A DNA stretch of 64,000 bases, taken from positions 62,001 through 126,000 of the forward strand of contig NZ_JAAGKO020000007.1 in assembly GCF_027947535.2 (NCBI RefSeq). The letters run 5' to 3'. Position numbers and translations under genes: made by a program. This DNA comes from Streptantibioticus silvisoli (GTDB lineage Bacteria > Actinomycetota > Actinomycetes > Streptomycetales > Streptomycetaceae). Of the stretch, positions 8,512 through 17,948 are shown one piece after another (within the stretch, counting starts at the first letter, position 1; each line of letters opens with the position of its first letter). The notes beneath the pieces were generated by a model. The model had not been told where the DNA came from and made no database searches. It saw only the letters and a program-made list of their open reading frames with translations.

Positions 8512-8775
8512 AAGTCGAGCTGGCGCTGGATGCGTGAACCGTGCGGCTGGGCAGCCGAGGTGCGGACAGCTGCGGTCCGCCGCTGGCGCGAAAACCAATA
8601 GTCGACCACGGCGAAACATTCAGTGAAAGCGCGATCGGGAGCGAGTTCCGGTGGCCGCTCGCGGGAAATCAGCGCGTCCTTTCGGTGTGAGCTGAATGGA
8701 ACGATGTGGCACCTGTGGACGAGCGGTAATTTCCCCGGCGTGTCGGACGACGACAACCGTGCCATTTCGCGAATT

Positions 8776-8848
8776 CGTTGACTGGTCGTTGTTGATGTCA
8801 ACGGTCTACTGACTCAAAGTCATTGTCGAAGTCAACGACCAGTCAACG
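8776..8848. repeat. Perfect 16-bp inverted repeat
   Basis: CGTTGACTGGTCGTTG (8776-8791) is the exact reverse complement of CAACGACCAGTCAACG (8833-8848), with 41 bp between. It lies 80 bp before the IS5-type transposase remnant. It could be paired operators, an old insertion end, or a transcript hairpin. Confidence 0.8.
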
Positions 8849-8928
8849 GTTTCAGCGAACAGCAACGCTCCTCCGGCGCGACACGCCGGTCCGTCATATA
8901 CGAGTTCGTGCATGGTTGGCCGTAGGGC

Positions 8929-9486
8929 GTGAAACACGATCTCGTCAACGACATCGCCTGGCAACTGCTGCCGACGGAGCTGGGGTTCGGCTCCGGTCAG
9001 ACCTGCTGGCGCCGCCTGAAACGGTGGCAGCAGGCCGGAGTCTTCGACCGGCTGCACCGAATCCTGCTCGCCGGACTGAATGCGGCGGGGGAACTGGACT
9101 GGGCCCACGCGTGTGTGGACGGCTCCCGAAGTGCGACGGACGTGGCACCCCACTCAAGGTGATCACCACGGCCGCCCATGTCAACGACATCACGCAGCCC
9201 CTCACCCTGCTCGATGACATCCCGCCAATCGCCGGGCTCCAACTCCCGCGCCAACCACCGTGAACTGCGAAGACGCATGATCCTGCCCGCCATCTCCCAC
9301 CGCGGCGAGGAAAACATCCACGGACTGGGCAAGCTCCGCTACGTGGTGGAGCAGACCTTCGCCCTGCTCCACCAGTTCGAACGCCTCGCCGCCCGCTGGG
9401 AGCGACGCACCGAACTCCACGACGCCTTCATCTCCCTCACATGCGGCCTCATCTGCTGGAGACGCCTCAAACGAGCCCAACCATGA
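8929..9486 (+). pseudogene. IS5-family transposase remnant
   Basis: The intact N-terminal part (IAWQLLPTELGFGSGQTCWR through AAGELDWAHACVDGS) reads to about 9125. A deletion removes the HIRAKKGG-type block, and reading resumes in another frame as GTPLKVITTAAHVNDITQPL. A second deletion removes the GDKGYDS catalytic block, and a third frame continues as RELRRRMILPAISHRGEENI to the normal C-terminus (LICWRRLKRAQP). With the second catalytic Asp gone it cannot transpose. The ATG at 8929 is the original start. Confidence 0.88.
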
Positions 9487-9585
9487 ACGTCTTACGAGCT
9501 CATAGGGCCTTGTCCCGAGTCTTCGGTGGCCGCGTCGGAGGGGGGTGAGCTTGTTCCGCTGTGACGGACACCGTTGGTGCGCTGG

Positions 9586-10654
9586 TCAGACTGCGAGCGT
9601 GGTTTCGTAGTCGGCGGGGCTGCGGTGGCCGAGGCCGCTGTGCAGTCGGTGCAAGTTGTACCAGCACTCGATGAAGTCGTTATCGACATCGCCTCGCACC
9701 GCATCGTCGGTTGGGCAACCGCCGACCAGGTGCGCACAGATCCGGTCGCCACCTGCCGACAGCGCCGCCCCACCCGTCCGGTGATCTTGCCCTCGGATCG
9801 CGGAAGCCAGTACGCCAGTTGGCAAGTCGCAGCTCTGGCATACGGAGTCCGTCTGTCGGTCGGCCACACCGGACAGTGCTGGGACCACGCACTCGCCGAA
9901 TCGTTCTTCGCCGCCATCACACGCGAAGCGCTCGACACCACCGCCTGGCCCAGCCGGACCGCCGCCCGCACCGCGATCTTCGGTGGTCAGGTAGAGCCGG
10001 CCCTTGTCGGTCGGACATGGGCGTACAGCCCATCGTGAGCGGGCTGGACGTTGCGGACGGTGAGATCGGGACGGGTGGAGGGGCGCGGATCGGGGACTGT
10101 GGTCAGGTGCCGTCGTCCGCGGTGTCGGCCGGTCGGGCTGGCCCGAACGCATCAGCTGTGCGACACGGCGGCGCCCTCGTGTTGGGGAGCGGCATGGAGG
10201 CGGGGAACGCCGTAAGTTCCGCGTAACCTGGCGTGGACGGCGGTGATGCGTTCGGTCAGCCAGGCATCGCGGACCGCGCGGGGGCCGGGTCCGCCCGTTC
10301 GGCGGGCGTAGTGGGTGCGGTTCGGGAGACCCTCAGCAGTTCACGCGCCCGTTTGGCACTGCGACCTGCGCGTTTCCCCGCCTCGAGGAACAGGTGCACG
10401 CTCACCGGGTCCCTTCGCAAAGAAAGCGTGGCCTGTTTGAGAACGTGGACGTCCTCGCGCAGTCGGCGGTTCTCCCGCCGCAGCGCGGCCAACTCCTCGC
10501 GTTCACTGCTGGTCAGCCCGTCCCGATCGCCGGTACGAACGACGAGGGGTGCCGGTCCGATCGGCAGACAAACGCCGCCCCGATCGTCATACGGCGCCAG
10601 CCAGCTCCTCATGCACCCCCGCCAAAAAGCCTCACGCACCCCGGTCCAGCTCAC
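9586..10654 (-). pseudogene. IS3-family element (fused orfA/orfB remnant), internally inverted
   Basis: On the minus strand, an orfA C-terminus (LTSSEREELAALRRENRRLR) runs straight into an orfB start (PVSVHLFLEAGKRAGRSAKR). ITAVHARLRGTYGVPRLHA follows, then damaged sequence, then PTDKGRLYLTT near 10030-9982. The next 303 bp are reversed (see 9679-9981). The gene then ends in minus orientation with DFIECWYNLHRLHSGLGH..SPADYETTLAV and a stop at 9586. Frameshifts in the middle also disable it. Its right end touches the 3' end of the mannitol-dehydrogenase-like gene. Confidence 0.88.
9679..9981 (+). other. 303-bp inverted segment inside the IS3 transposase
   Basis: On the plus strand this reads VIDIASHRIVGWATADQVRT ... 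AARTAIF, the orfB catalytic core with the second Asp (PSDRGSQYAS) and the Glu (ALAESFFAA). Flipping exactly these 303 bp (101 codons) joins LYLTT to VIDIASH and TAIF to DFIECW in one minus-strand frame, the normal IS3 order. The junctions share only GAAG/GAAGT-type microhomology. Confidence 0.85.
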
Positions 10655-12065
10655 GCACCCCGGCCGCCACGTCGGCCGCCAGCTCGGCGTCGTCCGCCAG
10701 ATCGGCCGCGCCGAGGACCGTGAGCAGGCGGCGGACGGCGTCGGCCGGGGTACCGGCGTCCCAGGCGGTGCGCAGCGCGGTCGCGGACGGGTCGTCGAGC
10801 GGCGCGGCGCGGGTGTGACGGGCGTAGGCGGCGAGGCAGCCGGTGAGCGCGGGGGCGGGCCGGCCGGCGGAGCGCAGTTCGCGCAGCGGGGCGAGCCAGC
10901 GTTCCGGGATCTTCAGTGAGCCGTCGGAGGCGATCTGCCGCAGCCGGTGGCCCATGGCGTGGTTGGCGAACCGTTCGACGAGGCTGTCGACGTAGGCGCC
11001 GGTGTCCAGGCCCGGCGCTGCGGGCAGCGTGGCGGCGACCTCGGTCGCGTAGTCGCGGACCGCCCGCTCGCCCCACGCGGTGTCCAGCACGTCGGCGACC
11101 GTGTCGAGGCCGGCGGCCAGGCCGCGGTGGGCGAGCAGTGAGTGGGAGCCGTTGAGCAGTCGCAGCTTGGTCAGTTCGTACGGAGCGACGTCGGCGACGA
11201 GCTGGGCGCCGGCCGCCTCCCAGCGCGGGCGGTCGGCGGTGAAGGCGTCCTCGATCACCCACTGGGTGAACGGTTCGGCGGCCACCGCCGCCTCGTCGCG
11301 CCGGCCGCCGAGGGCGCGGGCGGCGGCGTCCCGGTCGGCTTCGGTGGGCGCCGGGACGATGCGGTCGACCATGGTGGGCGGAAAGGCGACCGAGGTCTCC
11401 AGCCATTCCAGCAGCCGGGCGTGCTCCGGCCAGCCGGCGGCGGTCACGTGGTCGCGGACCAGCCGGGCGAGGACCGTGCTGTTGCCGGTCATGTTGTCGC
11501 ACGAGAGCACCGACAGCGGCGGGCCCCCGGCGGCGTACCGGGCACGCAGTCCGACGGCCAGCTGTCCGACGGCGGTGGCGGGTGGTCCGGCGCCGGCGAG
11601 GTCGGCGCGTACCGCAGGGTCGTCGAGGTCCAGGCCGTGGTGGACCGGATCGCGCCGGTAGCCCTTCTCGGTGACGGTGAGGGTGACGACGGTGACGTCC
11701 GGCGAGGCGAGCAGGGCGCGGAGGCGGTCGGCGTCGGCGGTGGCGTGCAGGGCCTCGGTGACGGCGGCGACGACGCGGGTGGCCGGGCCGCCGGGGTCGC
11801 GGCGGGTGCAGGTGTACAGGCAGTCCTGCGGCCGCAGGGCGTCGAGGACGGCGGTGGAGCGCTGGGCGACGGCTGCGATGCCCCAGCCTCCGCCGTGCGC
11901 GGCCTCGGCGTCCTCGGTGTAGAGCGCCTGGTGGGCGCGGTGGAAGGCGCCGAGGCCGAGGTGGACGACGCGCGGGCGCAGGGCGGCCGGGTCGACGGCG
12001 GGCCGGACCGCCCGCGGCAGGGCGGACAGCGCGGCGCGGTCCAGGCGCGGGGAGACGGCGTTCAC
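10632..12065 (-). CDS. Mannitol-dehydrogenase-family oxidoreductase
   Basis: A 477-aa polyol-specific long-chain dehydrogenase, similar to mannitol 2-dehydrogenase and fructuronate reductase. The N-terminal NAD domain begins VVHLGLGAFHRAHQALYTED and includes LSVLSCDNMTGNS. The C-terminal catalytic domain has KLRLLNGSHSLLA, the K-x4-N-x2-H signature (catalytic Lys, Asn and His). A GTG start is used. The substrate (D-mannitol, D-arabinitol or a hexuronate) cannot be decided from sequence alone. It stands alone, with IS remnants right after its 3' end, so a former operon partner may have been lost. Confidence 0.9.
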   Translation of the reverse strand: MNAVSPRLDRAALSALPRAVRPAVDPAALRPRVVHLGLGAFHRAHQALYTEDAEAAHGGGWGIAAVAQRSTAVLDALRPQDCLYTCTRRDPGGPATRVVAAVTEALHATADADRLRALLASPDVTVVTLTVTEKGYRRDPVHHGLDLDDPAVRADLAGAGPPATAVGQLAVGLRARYAAGGPPLSVLSCDNMTGNSTVLARLVRDHVTAAGWPEHARLLEWLETSVAFPPTMVDRIVPAPTEADRDAAARALGGRRDEAAVAAEPFTQWVIEDAFTADRPRWEAAGAQLVADVAPYELTKLRLLNGSHSLLAHRGLAAGLDTVADVLDTAWGERAVRDYATEVAATLPAAPGLDTGAYVDSLVERFANHAMGHRLRQIASDGSLKIPERWLAPLRELRSAGRPAPALTGCLAAYARHTRAAPLDDPSATALRTAWDAGTPADAVRRLLTVLGAADLADDAELAADVAAGVRELDRGA

Positions 12066-12755
12066 CAGACAGGCGCCGAGCCGTCGCGCCGACCGCCCGT
12101 CGGGGGGTACGCGTACGGAAAACCGGCGTCGGCCCGCTCCCCGTGGCCGGGTGCGCCGGACGGGCGCGGGGCGCCGTCGCGTGGCCGGAGGCGGGGGCGG
12201 CGAGGGAACTCAGCGGTCCGCTGGTCGTGAGCCATGTGCTCCTGGATACCAAGCCGGGCCGGGAGACGTCGAGCGGGACGCGGACCGCGAGGCCGCCGGG
12301 GAACACGCCCGGCGCCGAACCGGGAGCCCACCTCGTGCCGCCGGGTCGAGGGCGTGCCGTGACGACGTCCGTTCGGCACCGTGGCGTTCCGCCCAACGGG
12401 GCCGGTGACTCGCTGACGGGCGGTACGGCCGGGAGTACAGGGGCGCACCCGCAGCATGAACGGCGCCACGTCCGCCGCGATGCGAGCGGCGCCACCCGCG
12501 CGGCTGCCATCGACCGCGCCGGTGGCACGGTGCGAGCCGCGCGACCGGCGGAACGGACCGGAGCACGCGGCGCGGCGGACGATGCCCCGAAGCCCGGGTG
12601 GTGCTCCGGGGGACGCAAAGCACGACCCCGTACAGCCCGGCGGAACGGAGCGGAGCACCTGGCGCAGCGGAAACGGCCACCGGGTGGCCCGGCCGTCCCC
12701 CGGGAGGACAGCCGCCGCGACCCCATGGACGCTGCCGCAGGCGCCCGCTGCCCCG
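12066..12755. other. 690-bp stretch without a supported gene
   Basis: Several long open frames exist on both strands but look like high-GC artefacts, with no family or ribosome site. A 32-bp imperfect direct repeat beginning GGCGGAACGGA is found at about 12547 and 12639, 92 bp apart. Confidence 0.5.
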
Positions 12756-13187
12756 TCAGGGGTGCTCAACCGCTCGGGGCAGCGTGTGGACGATCTCGTC
12801 GCCGAGGCGTTCGAACTCCTTGCGCAGGAAGGGGCCGGCCAGCGCGGCCAGGCCCTTGAAGCGGATGGTCGCCCGGTAGGTGACCTCGGTGCCGCCGTCG
12901 ACCGTCCGGAAGGTCAGGTCGTCGGTGATCTCGGCGGTGCGGTTCTCGCCGGTGAAGACCAGGCGGCGGTCCTGTGACGTGGTGAGGCGGTAGGTCAGTT
13001 CGGTGCGCCGGCCGCGGAACTGCGAGACGTTGTGCCAGCGGGCCCCCTCGCGCGGCGGGCCGTCGTCCTCGCGGACGCAGCTGACCGTACCGGGGTCCCA
13101 CTGTTCGGTGCGGGAGAAGTCCCTGAGGTAGTCCACGACCGCCTCGGCCGGCCGCCGTACGGTCATGGTGCGCTGTACGCGGATCAC
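12756..13187 (-). CDS. SRPBCC / polyketide-cyclase-like protein
   Basis: A 143-aa START-like (SRPBCC) domain: TMTVRRPAEAVVDYLRDFSRTEQWDPGT at the N-terminus, repeated beta strands (TELTYRLTTSQDRRLVFTGE, GGTEVTYRATIRFKG) and the long C-terminal helix FLRKEFERLGDEIVHTLP. The GTG at 13187 was chosen because AAAGGA precedes it. Proteins of this type bind hydrophobic ligands or act in polyketide tailoring, but there is no biosynthetic cluster here. Role unknown. Confidence 0.85.
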   Translation of the reverse strand: MIRVQRTMTVRRPAEAVVDYLRDFSRTEQWDPGTVSCVREDDGPPREGARWHNVSQFRGRRTELTYRLTTSQDRRLVFTGENRTAEITDDLTFRTVDGGTEVTYRATIRFKGLAALAGPFLRKEFERLGDEIVHTLPRAVEHP

Positions 13188-13344
13188 GGTGGGGTCCTTT
13201 CGCCGGGGCTGTGACGACCTCCGTCTACCCCGGTCCGCCCCCGATGCCCGTATCCGCCGCGCACCGCCGCGCGCGGACACCGGCGGGGCCGGGCGGTCAG
13301 GGCGCCGAACGGTTACGACGTCGAGCGGTCAGGGTTCCGGACGG

Positions 13345-14526
13345 TTACGACGACGAACGGTCAAGGCCCCGGACGGTCAGAGCGCCGAGCGCCGCGCAGC
13401 CGGCCGCCAGTGCCAGGCCCAGCGGCGGGTGCGGCGCGAGCCCGCCGGCCAGGGCGGCGCCGGCCGACGCGCCGCCGGACATGATGGTGTTGACCCAGGA
13501 CTGCGCCTCGATGGCGGCGCCCCGCGGTGCGGCGTCGGCCGCGGCGGAGAACAGGGCGGCGAGCGTGGAGCCCAGGAACAGCCCGGCGACCGGCGCGGCG
13601 ACCGCGAGCAGCGGTGGGTCGAGGGCGGCGGCGGCCAGCAGGGCGAGGCCGGCCGCGTAACCGGTCAGCAGCAGGGGCAGGCCCGCGCGCCGGGCGCCGG
13701 AGGCACGGCCGCCCAGGGCGAGGGAGCCGGCGATGCTGCCGGCCGACAGCGCCGCGAGCAGGGGGCCGGCGGCCCACAGCGCGCCGGCCTGCCGGACGCA
13801 GGCGGTCAGTGACACCTCGGTGGCGGTCAGCGCCAGGTTGGTCAGCGCGGCGGTGACCAGCAGCCGGCGCGGTGCCGGGAAGCGTTGCGCGGCGGAACGG
13901 CCGGGTGGGCGGGGTGCGGTGGGCGCGGGGGGCGGCGCGGAACGGGCGGCGACCACCGCGGCGGCGGTCGCGGTGAGCGCGAGCAGCACGCCGAGCGCCG
14001 CGTACGGGCCGGCGGTGGTGGCCAGGGCGCCGGCGAGCGCGGGGCCGGCGATGGCGGTGAGGTCGAAGATCACCGCGTCCAGCGCGAACGCGGTGCGGCG
14101 CAGGCCGGGCGGGGTGCCGCGGGCCCACAGGCCGCGCAGGGCGGGGCTGAGCGGCGGGGTGAGGAGGCCGGCCAGGACGGCGGTGGTGGTCAGCACGGCG
14201 GCGGGGGCGGTGCGGTCGACGGCGAGGGCGAGGCCGAGCAGGGCGGTGAGGTAGCCGGCCAGGCAGAGCGGTACGACCGCGCGCAGTCCGTGCCGGTCGG
14301 CGAGCCGGCCGCGCAGCGGCGCGGTGAGGGCCTGCCCGAGCGAGTAGCCGCCGACCACCGCGCCGGCCGCGGACAGCGAGGCGTGGTGGGAGGCGACCAG
14401 CAGCAAGGTGATGCTGACCATGCCCTGCGGCAGCCGGGCGCAGACGTCGGTGACGGCGAGCCGCCGCAGGTCGGGCCGGGCGAGCAACCGGCGGTAGGAG
14501 CCGGTCGTTGGGTCCACAACGGTCAC
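13345..14526 (-). CDS. MFS transporter
   Basis: A 393-aa integral membrane protein with about 12 hydrophobic segments in two halves. The N-terminal part has an MFS A-motif-like loop (GRLADRHGLRAVVPLCLAGY) and the central loop is Pro/Ala-rich (SAPPPAPTAPRPPGRSAAQR). The GTG at 14526 follows AGGGAA; a second GTG three codons inside is also possible. The closest type is the small 12-TM exporters of the arabinose/drug efflux group. Substrate unknown. Confidence 0.88.
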   Translation of the reverse strand: MTVVDPTTGSYRRLLARPDLRRLAVTDVCARLPQGMVSITLLLVASHHASLSAAGAVVGGYSLGQALTAPLRGRLADRHGLRAVVPLCLAGYLTALLGLALAVDRTAPAAVLTTTAVLAGLLTPPLSPALRGLWARGTPPGLRRTAFALDAVIFDLTAIAGPALAGALATTAGPYAALGVLLALTATAAAVVAARSAPPPAPTAPRPPGRSAAQRFPAPRRLLVTAALTNLALTATEVSLTACVRQAGALWAAGPLLAALSAGSIAGSLALGGRASGARRAGLPLLLTGYAAGLALLAAAALDPPLLAVAAPVAGLFLGSTLAALFSAAADAAPRGAAIEAQSWVNTIMSGGASAGAALAGGLAPHPPLGLALAAGCAALGALTVRGLDRSSS

Positions 14527-14690
14527 GGCGTTCCCTGTCCCATCGCACTGCGGCCGGCCGGCGGCGGGCCGCACCCTGCCGTAGCTGCGGGTTGGGCCCT
14601 GCGTGGCAGCGGCCCGCCGCCGCACGTCGGCCGTCCCGTCACGTTGCGGTCTCCCGGCCCACCGGCCCACCGCCACCGTGGGCCGGCGGG

Positions 14691-16433
14691 TCAGCCGCCC
14701 GGCTTGGTGATGAGCAGTTCGGTGTTGTGGTCGCCGGGTCCGCCGAGCTTGCCGGCCGGGTCGGCGTAGGGGTCGTTGTAGGCCAACTCCCGGTACCAGG
14801 AGGCGAGTCCGGCGTCCGAGAGGTCGCCGGGGTCGGCGGTGTAGGGCGCGGCGGACTCGATGAGGGTGGTGAACAGCGACAGGGTGCCGTCGGCGTTGTC
14901 GGCGATCTCGATGATCCGGGCGTGCTGCGGATAGTCGATGTGGGAGGCGGTGTTGATCTCCCACAGGGCCCGTTCGGGGACGGCGTGGCCGTGCGCGGTG
15001 ATCCGGTTCTCGTGGGTGTGGCCGTTCACCCAGGCCAGCGTGTTGGGGTAGCGCTGGAGCAGGGTGAGCAGTTCGGTGCCGGTGTGGCGGCCCTCCAGCA
15101 GGTTGTACGGGTCGGGCAGCGTGTTGCCCATGCTGGTGCTGGTGTGGTGGCTGAAGACCACGACGAGCTGGTCGGCGTGGGAGCCGCGCACCGGGTTGCC
15201 GTCGGTGTCGTACCAGTGGCCGCTGTGCGCCTGGAGGGTGGACTCCAGCCAGGTCAGCTGGGCGGTGCCGATCGAGCCGTCGGCGTCGCCGGCCCGGTTG
15301 GTGGTGTCGAGGCTGACGCCGAGGACGCCGGGGGCGATCGGGAACGTGTAGTACAGCTCGCCGTTGGAGGCGGCGGCGGAGGTGAAGCCGTGGCCGTAGG
15401 GGCCGGGGCCGGTATAGGCGGTCTCCAGGTGGGCCTGTGCGAAACCGGCGTTGGTGAACGGCTCGCGGGCCGGGTCCGGGGTGACGTGCCGGACCGGGCC
15501 GCCGTCGATGAGCTTGACCAGCAGGGTGAGCGCCTCGGCCGGGTCGCCGTCCTCCAGCGCGGCGGCGAGCTGGGCGGCGTCGGCGTCGTCGAGGCCCTCC
15601 AGCTTCAGGCCGCCGGTGTAGACCGAGTTGAGCAGGGTCAGGTCCGGCAGGGTGCCCATGATGCTGTCGTCGTGGTTGCCGGCGGTGACGTACCAGGGGG
15701 TGGTCAGGCCCGGTGCGGTGAACGGCTTGACGGCGGCGGACAGGAAGCCGGGGATCTGCGGGAAGCCGGCTTGCTTGTAGGTGTCGTCGAGCGGCGACTC
15801 GGGGTTCCAGTACGTGGTGGAACCGGAGTTGGCGACGCCCTCGTAGGCGGTGGTGCTGCCGGTGGTGGGGGTGATCGTGCCGCCGCTCATCACCGTGAGG
15901 TACCAGTCGAGTTCGGCGTTCTCGTGGTTGTCGGTGTTGTCACCGGTGGCGATCACCAGGGAGAACGGCAGGCCGGTGTAGGGGCCGCCGGCAAGGGAGT
16001 TGACCCGTTCGACGAGCGAGGAGGCGCCGCGCACGGTCAGCAGGTCGTGCGGGCGGTAGGCGGAGTCGATGTAGCGGGCCAGGTACTCGAAGCGGACCGG
16101 CGACTCGGTGTCGGCCAGGTGCAGGTCGGTGAACTGCACGAAGCTCGCCAGGCCGGTGCGGCGGCTGTCGCGGCCGGTGCCGGCGGCGGCCAGGTCGGTG
16201 CGCACCACCAGCGGCCAGCCGGGGCCGGCTGTCAGTTTCCGGTACGTTCCGGTGCCGGACGCGGTGGCGGCCTGCTCCAGCGTGGTGCCCGCGACCTGGA
16301 CCGCGCGGGCGGCGGTGGCGGCCAGGGCGCGGTCGCGGGCGGCGGCCGAGGCGTAGGGGGCGTTGGCCAGCGTCAGCGCCGCGGTGGCGGCGGCTGCACC
16401 GGCGACGAACTGGCGTCTGCTGTAGGGCGGCAT
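14691..16433 (-). CDS. TIGR03767-type metallophosphoesterase, Tat-exported
   Basis: A 580-aa protein with a twin-arginine signal (SRRQFVAGAAAATAALTLAN, cut near ASA-AA, residues 5-32). The calcineurin-like metal motifs come in order: FTDLHLAD (D-x-H), ATGDNTDNHENAE (GDN), TAGNHDD (GNHD), VFSHHTSTSM and NGHTHENR (GHTH). The insert between motifs is long, as in the actinobacterial TIGR03767 family. It probably hydrolyses a phosphoester outside the membrane, folded with its two metals before export. A small palindrome lies 55 bp upstream. Confidence 0.92.
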   Translation of the reverse strand: MPPYSRRQFVAGAAAATAALTLANAPYASAAARDRALAATAARAVQVAGTTLEQAATASGTGTYRKLTAGPGWPLVVRTDLAAAGTGRDSRRTGLASFVQFTDLHLADTESPVRFEYLARYIDSAYRPHDLLTVRGASSLVERVNSLAGGPYTGLPFSLVIATGDNTDNHENAELDWYLTVMSGGTITPTTGSTTAYEGVANSGSTTYWNPESPLDDTYKQAGFPQIPGFLSAAVKPFTAPGLTTPWYVTAGNHDDSIMGTLPDLTLLNSVYTGGLKLEGLDDADAAQLAAALEDGDPAEALTLLVKLIDGGPVRHVTPDPAREPFTNAGFAQAHLETAYTGPGPYGHGFTSAAASNGELYYTFPIAPGVLGVSLDTTNRAGDADGSIGTAQLTWLESTLQAHSGHWYDTDGNPVRGSHADQLVVVFSHHTSTSMGNTLPDPYNLLEGRHTGTELLTLLQRYPNTLAWVNGHTHENRITAHGHAVPERALWEINTASHIDYPQHARIIEIADNADGTLSLFTTLIESAAPYTADPGDLSDAGLASWYRELAYNDPYADPAGKLGGPGDHNTELLITKPGG

Positions 16434-16487
16434 GCCATGGGCTCCTGACGTCGGGCAGGCGGACGGCGGGTGCGGCGGACGGCGTAT

Positions 16488-16501
16488 TTACCTGTCGGTA
16501 A
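16488..16501. promoter_or_regulatory. Short palindrome upstream of the phosphoesterase
   Basis: TTACC-TGTC-GGTAA forms perfect 5-bp arms in a short AT-rich island 55 bp before the start codon at 16433. It is operator-like, but the regulator is unknown and the match could be chance. Confidence 0.35.
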
Positions 16502-16751
16502 CACACCGCCCGCCAGCATCATGGACCACGATGGACCTGACGTGAACATGGCGTAGCCAATCGGTTCACCCCTGCCCGCCGCCCCGCCGCGCGGCGCGAC
16601 CGCGTACCGCACCGTCCGCCGGCGCACCGCACCGTCCGCCACTGCTCGTCCGCCGCCGCCCGTCCGCCACCGGCGCACAGGACCGCATCGTCCGCCCCCG
16701 CCACACCACACCGCCGGGCCACTGCCGCCGCCGGCTTACCTCCGGACGCGG

Positions 16752-17783
16752 TCAGCCGCCGAGTACCGGTGTGTCGGAGCCGGTCCAGCCCAGCGACGCC
16801 AGGTACAGGCCGCGGTAGGAGGTACCGCCGCGCCAGCCGTGGAAGTAGAGCCAGTCGCCAGACCCGGTGCGCAGCACGCTGGCACCGCCCGGTCCGGTGA
16901 CGCCGGTGCCGGAGGAGGTCATCCAGGTGCCGCCCGCCTTGGTGTACGGCCCGGTGACCGAGGTGGCGGTCGCGTAGTTCTCCTCGTAGCCGGCGCCCGC
17001 GTAGGAGCCGGCGGAGTAGAACAGCACGTAGTGGCCGCCCTGGTGGACCAGGTAGGGCGCCTCGATGACGCCGGACTCGTCGGAGCGGTCGTCGGTGAGC
17101 AGCGACACCGGGTCGCCGGCGGTGGCGGTGCCGTCGGCGCTCATCGGCTGCGCGTACAGGTGGGTCGGCTGGCCGATGGAGTTGCCGTCGTTCTTCCACA
17201 TCATCCAGTGGCTGCCGTCGGTGTCGGTGAACGCCGAGGCGTCGATGGCGCCGCCCTGGTCGCCGGGGCACACCAGCGGCGCGGCGCCCTGCGGCTGGAA
17301 CGGGCCCAGCGGGCCGGCGGAGGTGGCCACACCGACGCACTCGTGGCCCAGCCCCGGGTCGTCGGCGGTGAAGTACATCAGCCACGAGCCGTCGGAACGG
17401 CGTGAGACGTCCGGCGCCCAGTAGCCGCCGTTCGCCCAGGCCGGCGGGTTCGGCATCGCGTCGGTACCGGTCCAGTTCCACGGGCCGGCGGGCGAAGAGG
17501 CGGTGGCGGTCTGGTAGTTGAGGCCGGCCGAGGAGGTGGCGTAGGCGTAGTAGGTGGTGCCGTCGGTGGCCACCGACGGGTCGGGGAAGTCCCGGTCGAG
17601 GGCGAGGGTGACGCCCTGCGCGGCGGGAGTGGCCCGCGGAGCAGGTCCGGCGGCGAGGGCCGGCGGAGCCGCGGGGGCGAGGAGGGCGGCCGCGGCGAGC
17701 AGTACGCCGGCCGCGGCGGCGCGGATCGGGGTACGGCGGCGCGCGGCGGATCGGGGCGCATGGGGGGTGGGGGCTGAGAACAC
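16752..17783 (-). CDS. Secreted GH43-family glycosidase (arabinanase/xylosidase type)
   Basis: A 343-aa protein with a cleavable signal peptide (RTPIRAAAAGVLLAAAALLAPAAPPALAAG) followed by a five-bladed beta-propeller glycosidase. The catalytic base is in LDRDFPDPSVATDG, the pKa-modulating Asp in GGAIDASAFTDTDG, and the acid Glu in GVIEAPYLVHQG. GH43 enzymes act on arabinans, xylans or galactans outside the cell. It faces the same way as the ABC genes but is 520 bp from them, and has its own copy of the TTCAACGTTGTA operator upstream. It is therefore inferred to belong to the LacI regulon at 21815. Confidence 0.92.
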   Translation of the reverse strand: MFSAPTPHAPRSAARRRTPIRAAAAGVLLAAAALLAPAAPPALAAGPAPRATPAAQGVTLALDRDFPDPSVATDGTTYYAYATSSAGLNYQTATASSPAGPWNWTGTDAMPNPPAWANGGYWAPDVSRRSDGSWLMYFTADDPGLGHECVGVATSAGPLGPFQPQGAAPLVCPGDQGGAIDASAFTDTDGSHWMMWKNDGNSIGQPTHLYAQPMSADGTATAGDPVSLLTDDRSDESGVIEAPYLVHQGGHYVLFYSAGSYAGAGYEENYATATSVTGPYTKAGGTWMTSSGTGVTGPGGASVLRTGSGDWLYFHGWRGGTSYRGLYLASLGWTGSDTPVLGG

Positions 17784-17936
17784 GACTTGTCTCCCTGCTG
17801 TCCGTACGGCCTTGCGGCGTTGGGGGCGCGTGGGGGGGTGGGGAAGCCGTTCGAGCGTCCCGCCCGGCCGGGTCGCGGGGAGGCGGCCCGTCGCCGGTCC
17901 GGCGAGGGCGGCCGGCCGGGACTCTCCGAGCGAGAG

Positions 17937-17948
17937 TACAACGTTGAA
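17937..17948 (-). promoter_or_regulatory. LacI operator copy 1 (GH43 gene)
   Basis: TTCAACGTTGTA on the minus strand (CAACGTTG palindrome core), 154 bp before the GH43 start. Directly after it the strand reads CTCT, giving a possible -10 (TACTCT) with TTCGCA 16 bp upstream. The same 12-mer occurs at 21708 and 22883. Confidence 0.75.

Noticed and set aside
8310-9486. Active IS elements
   Set aside because: Both transposase genes have internal deletions and frameshifts that remove catalytic residues.
12066-12755. Possible genes on either strand in the dehydrogenase upstream region
   Set aside because: All frames are Arg/Pro/Gly-rich artefacts without recognisable domains or ribosome sites.
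1440-16433. A polyketide or other biosynthetic gene cluster (monooxygenase, cyclase-like SRPBCC, exporter)
   Set aside because: The genes are scattered, have separate regulators, and no synthase or core enzyme is present.
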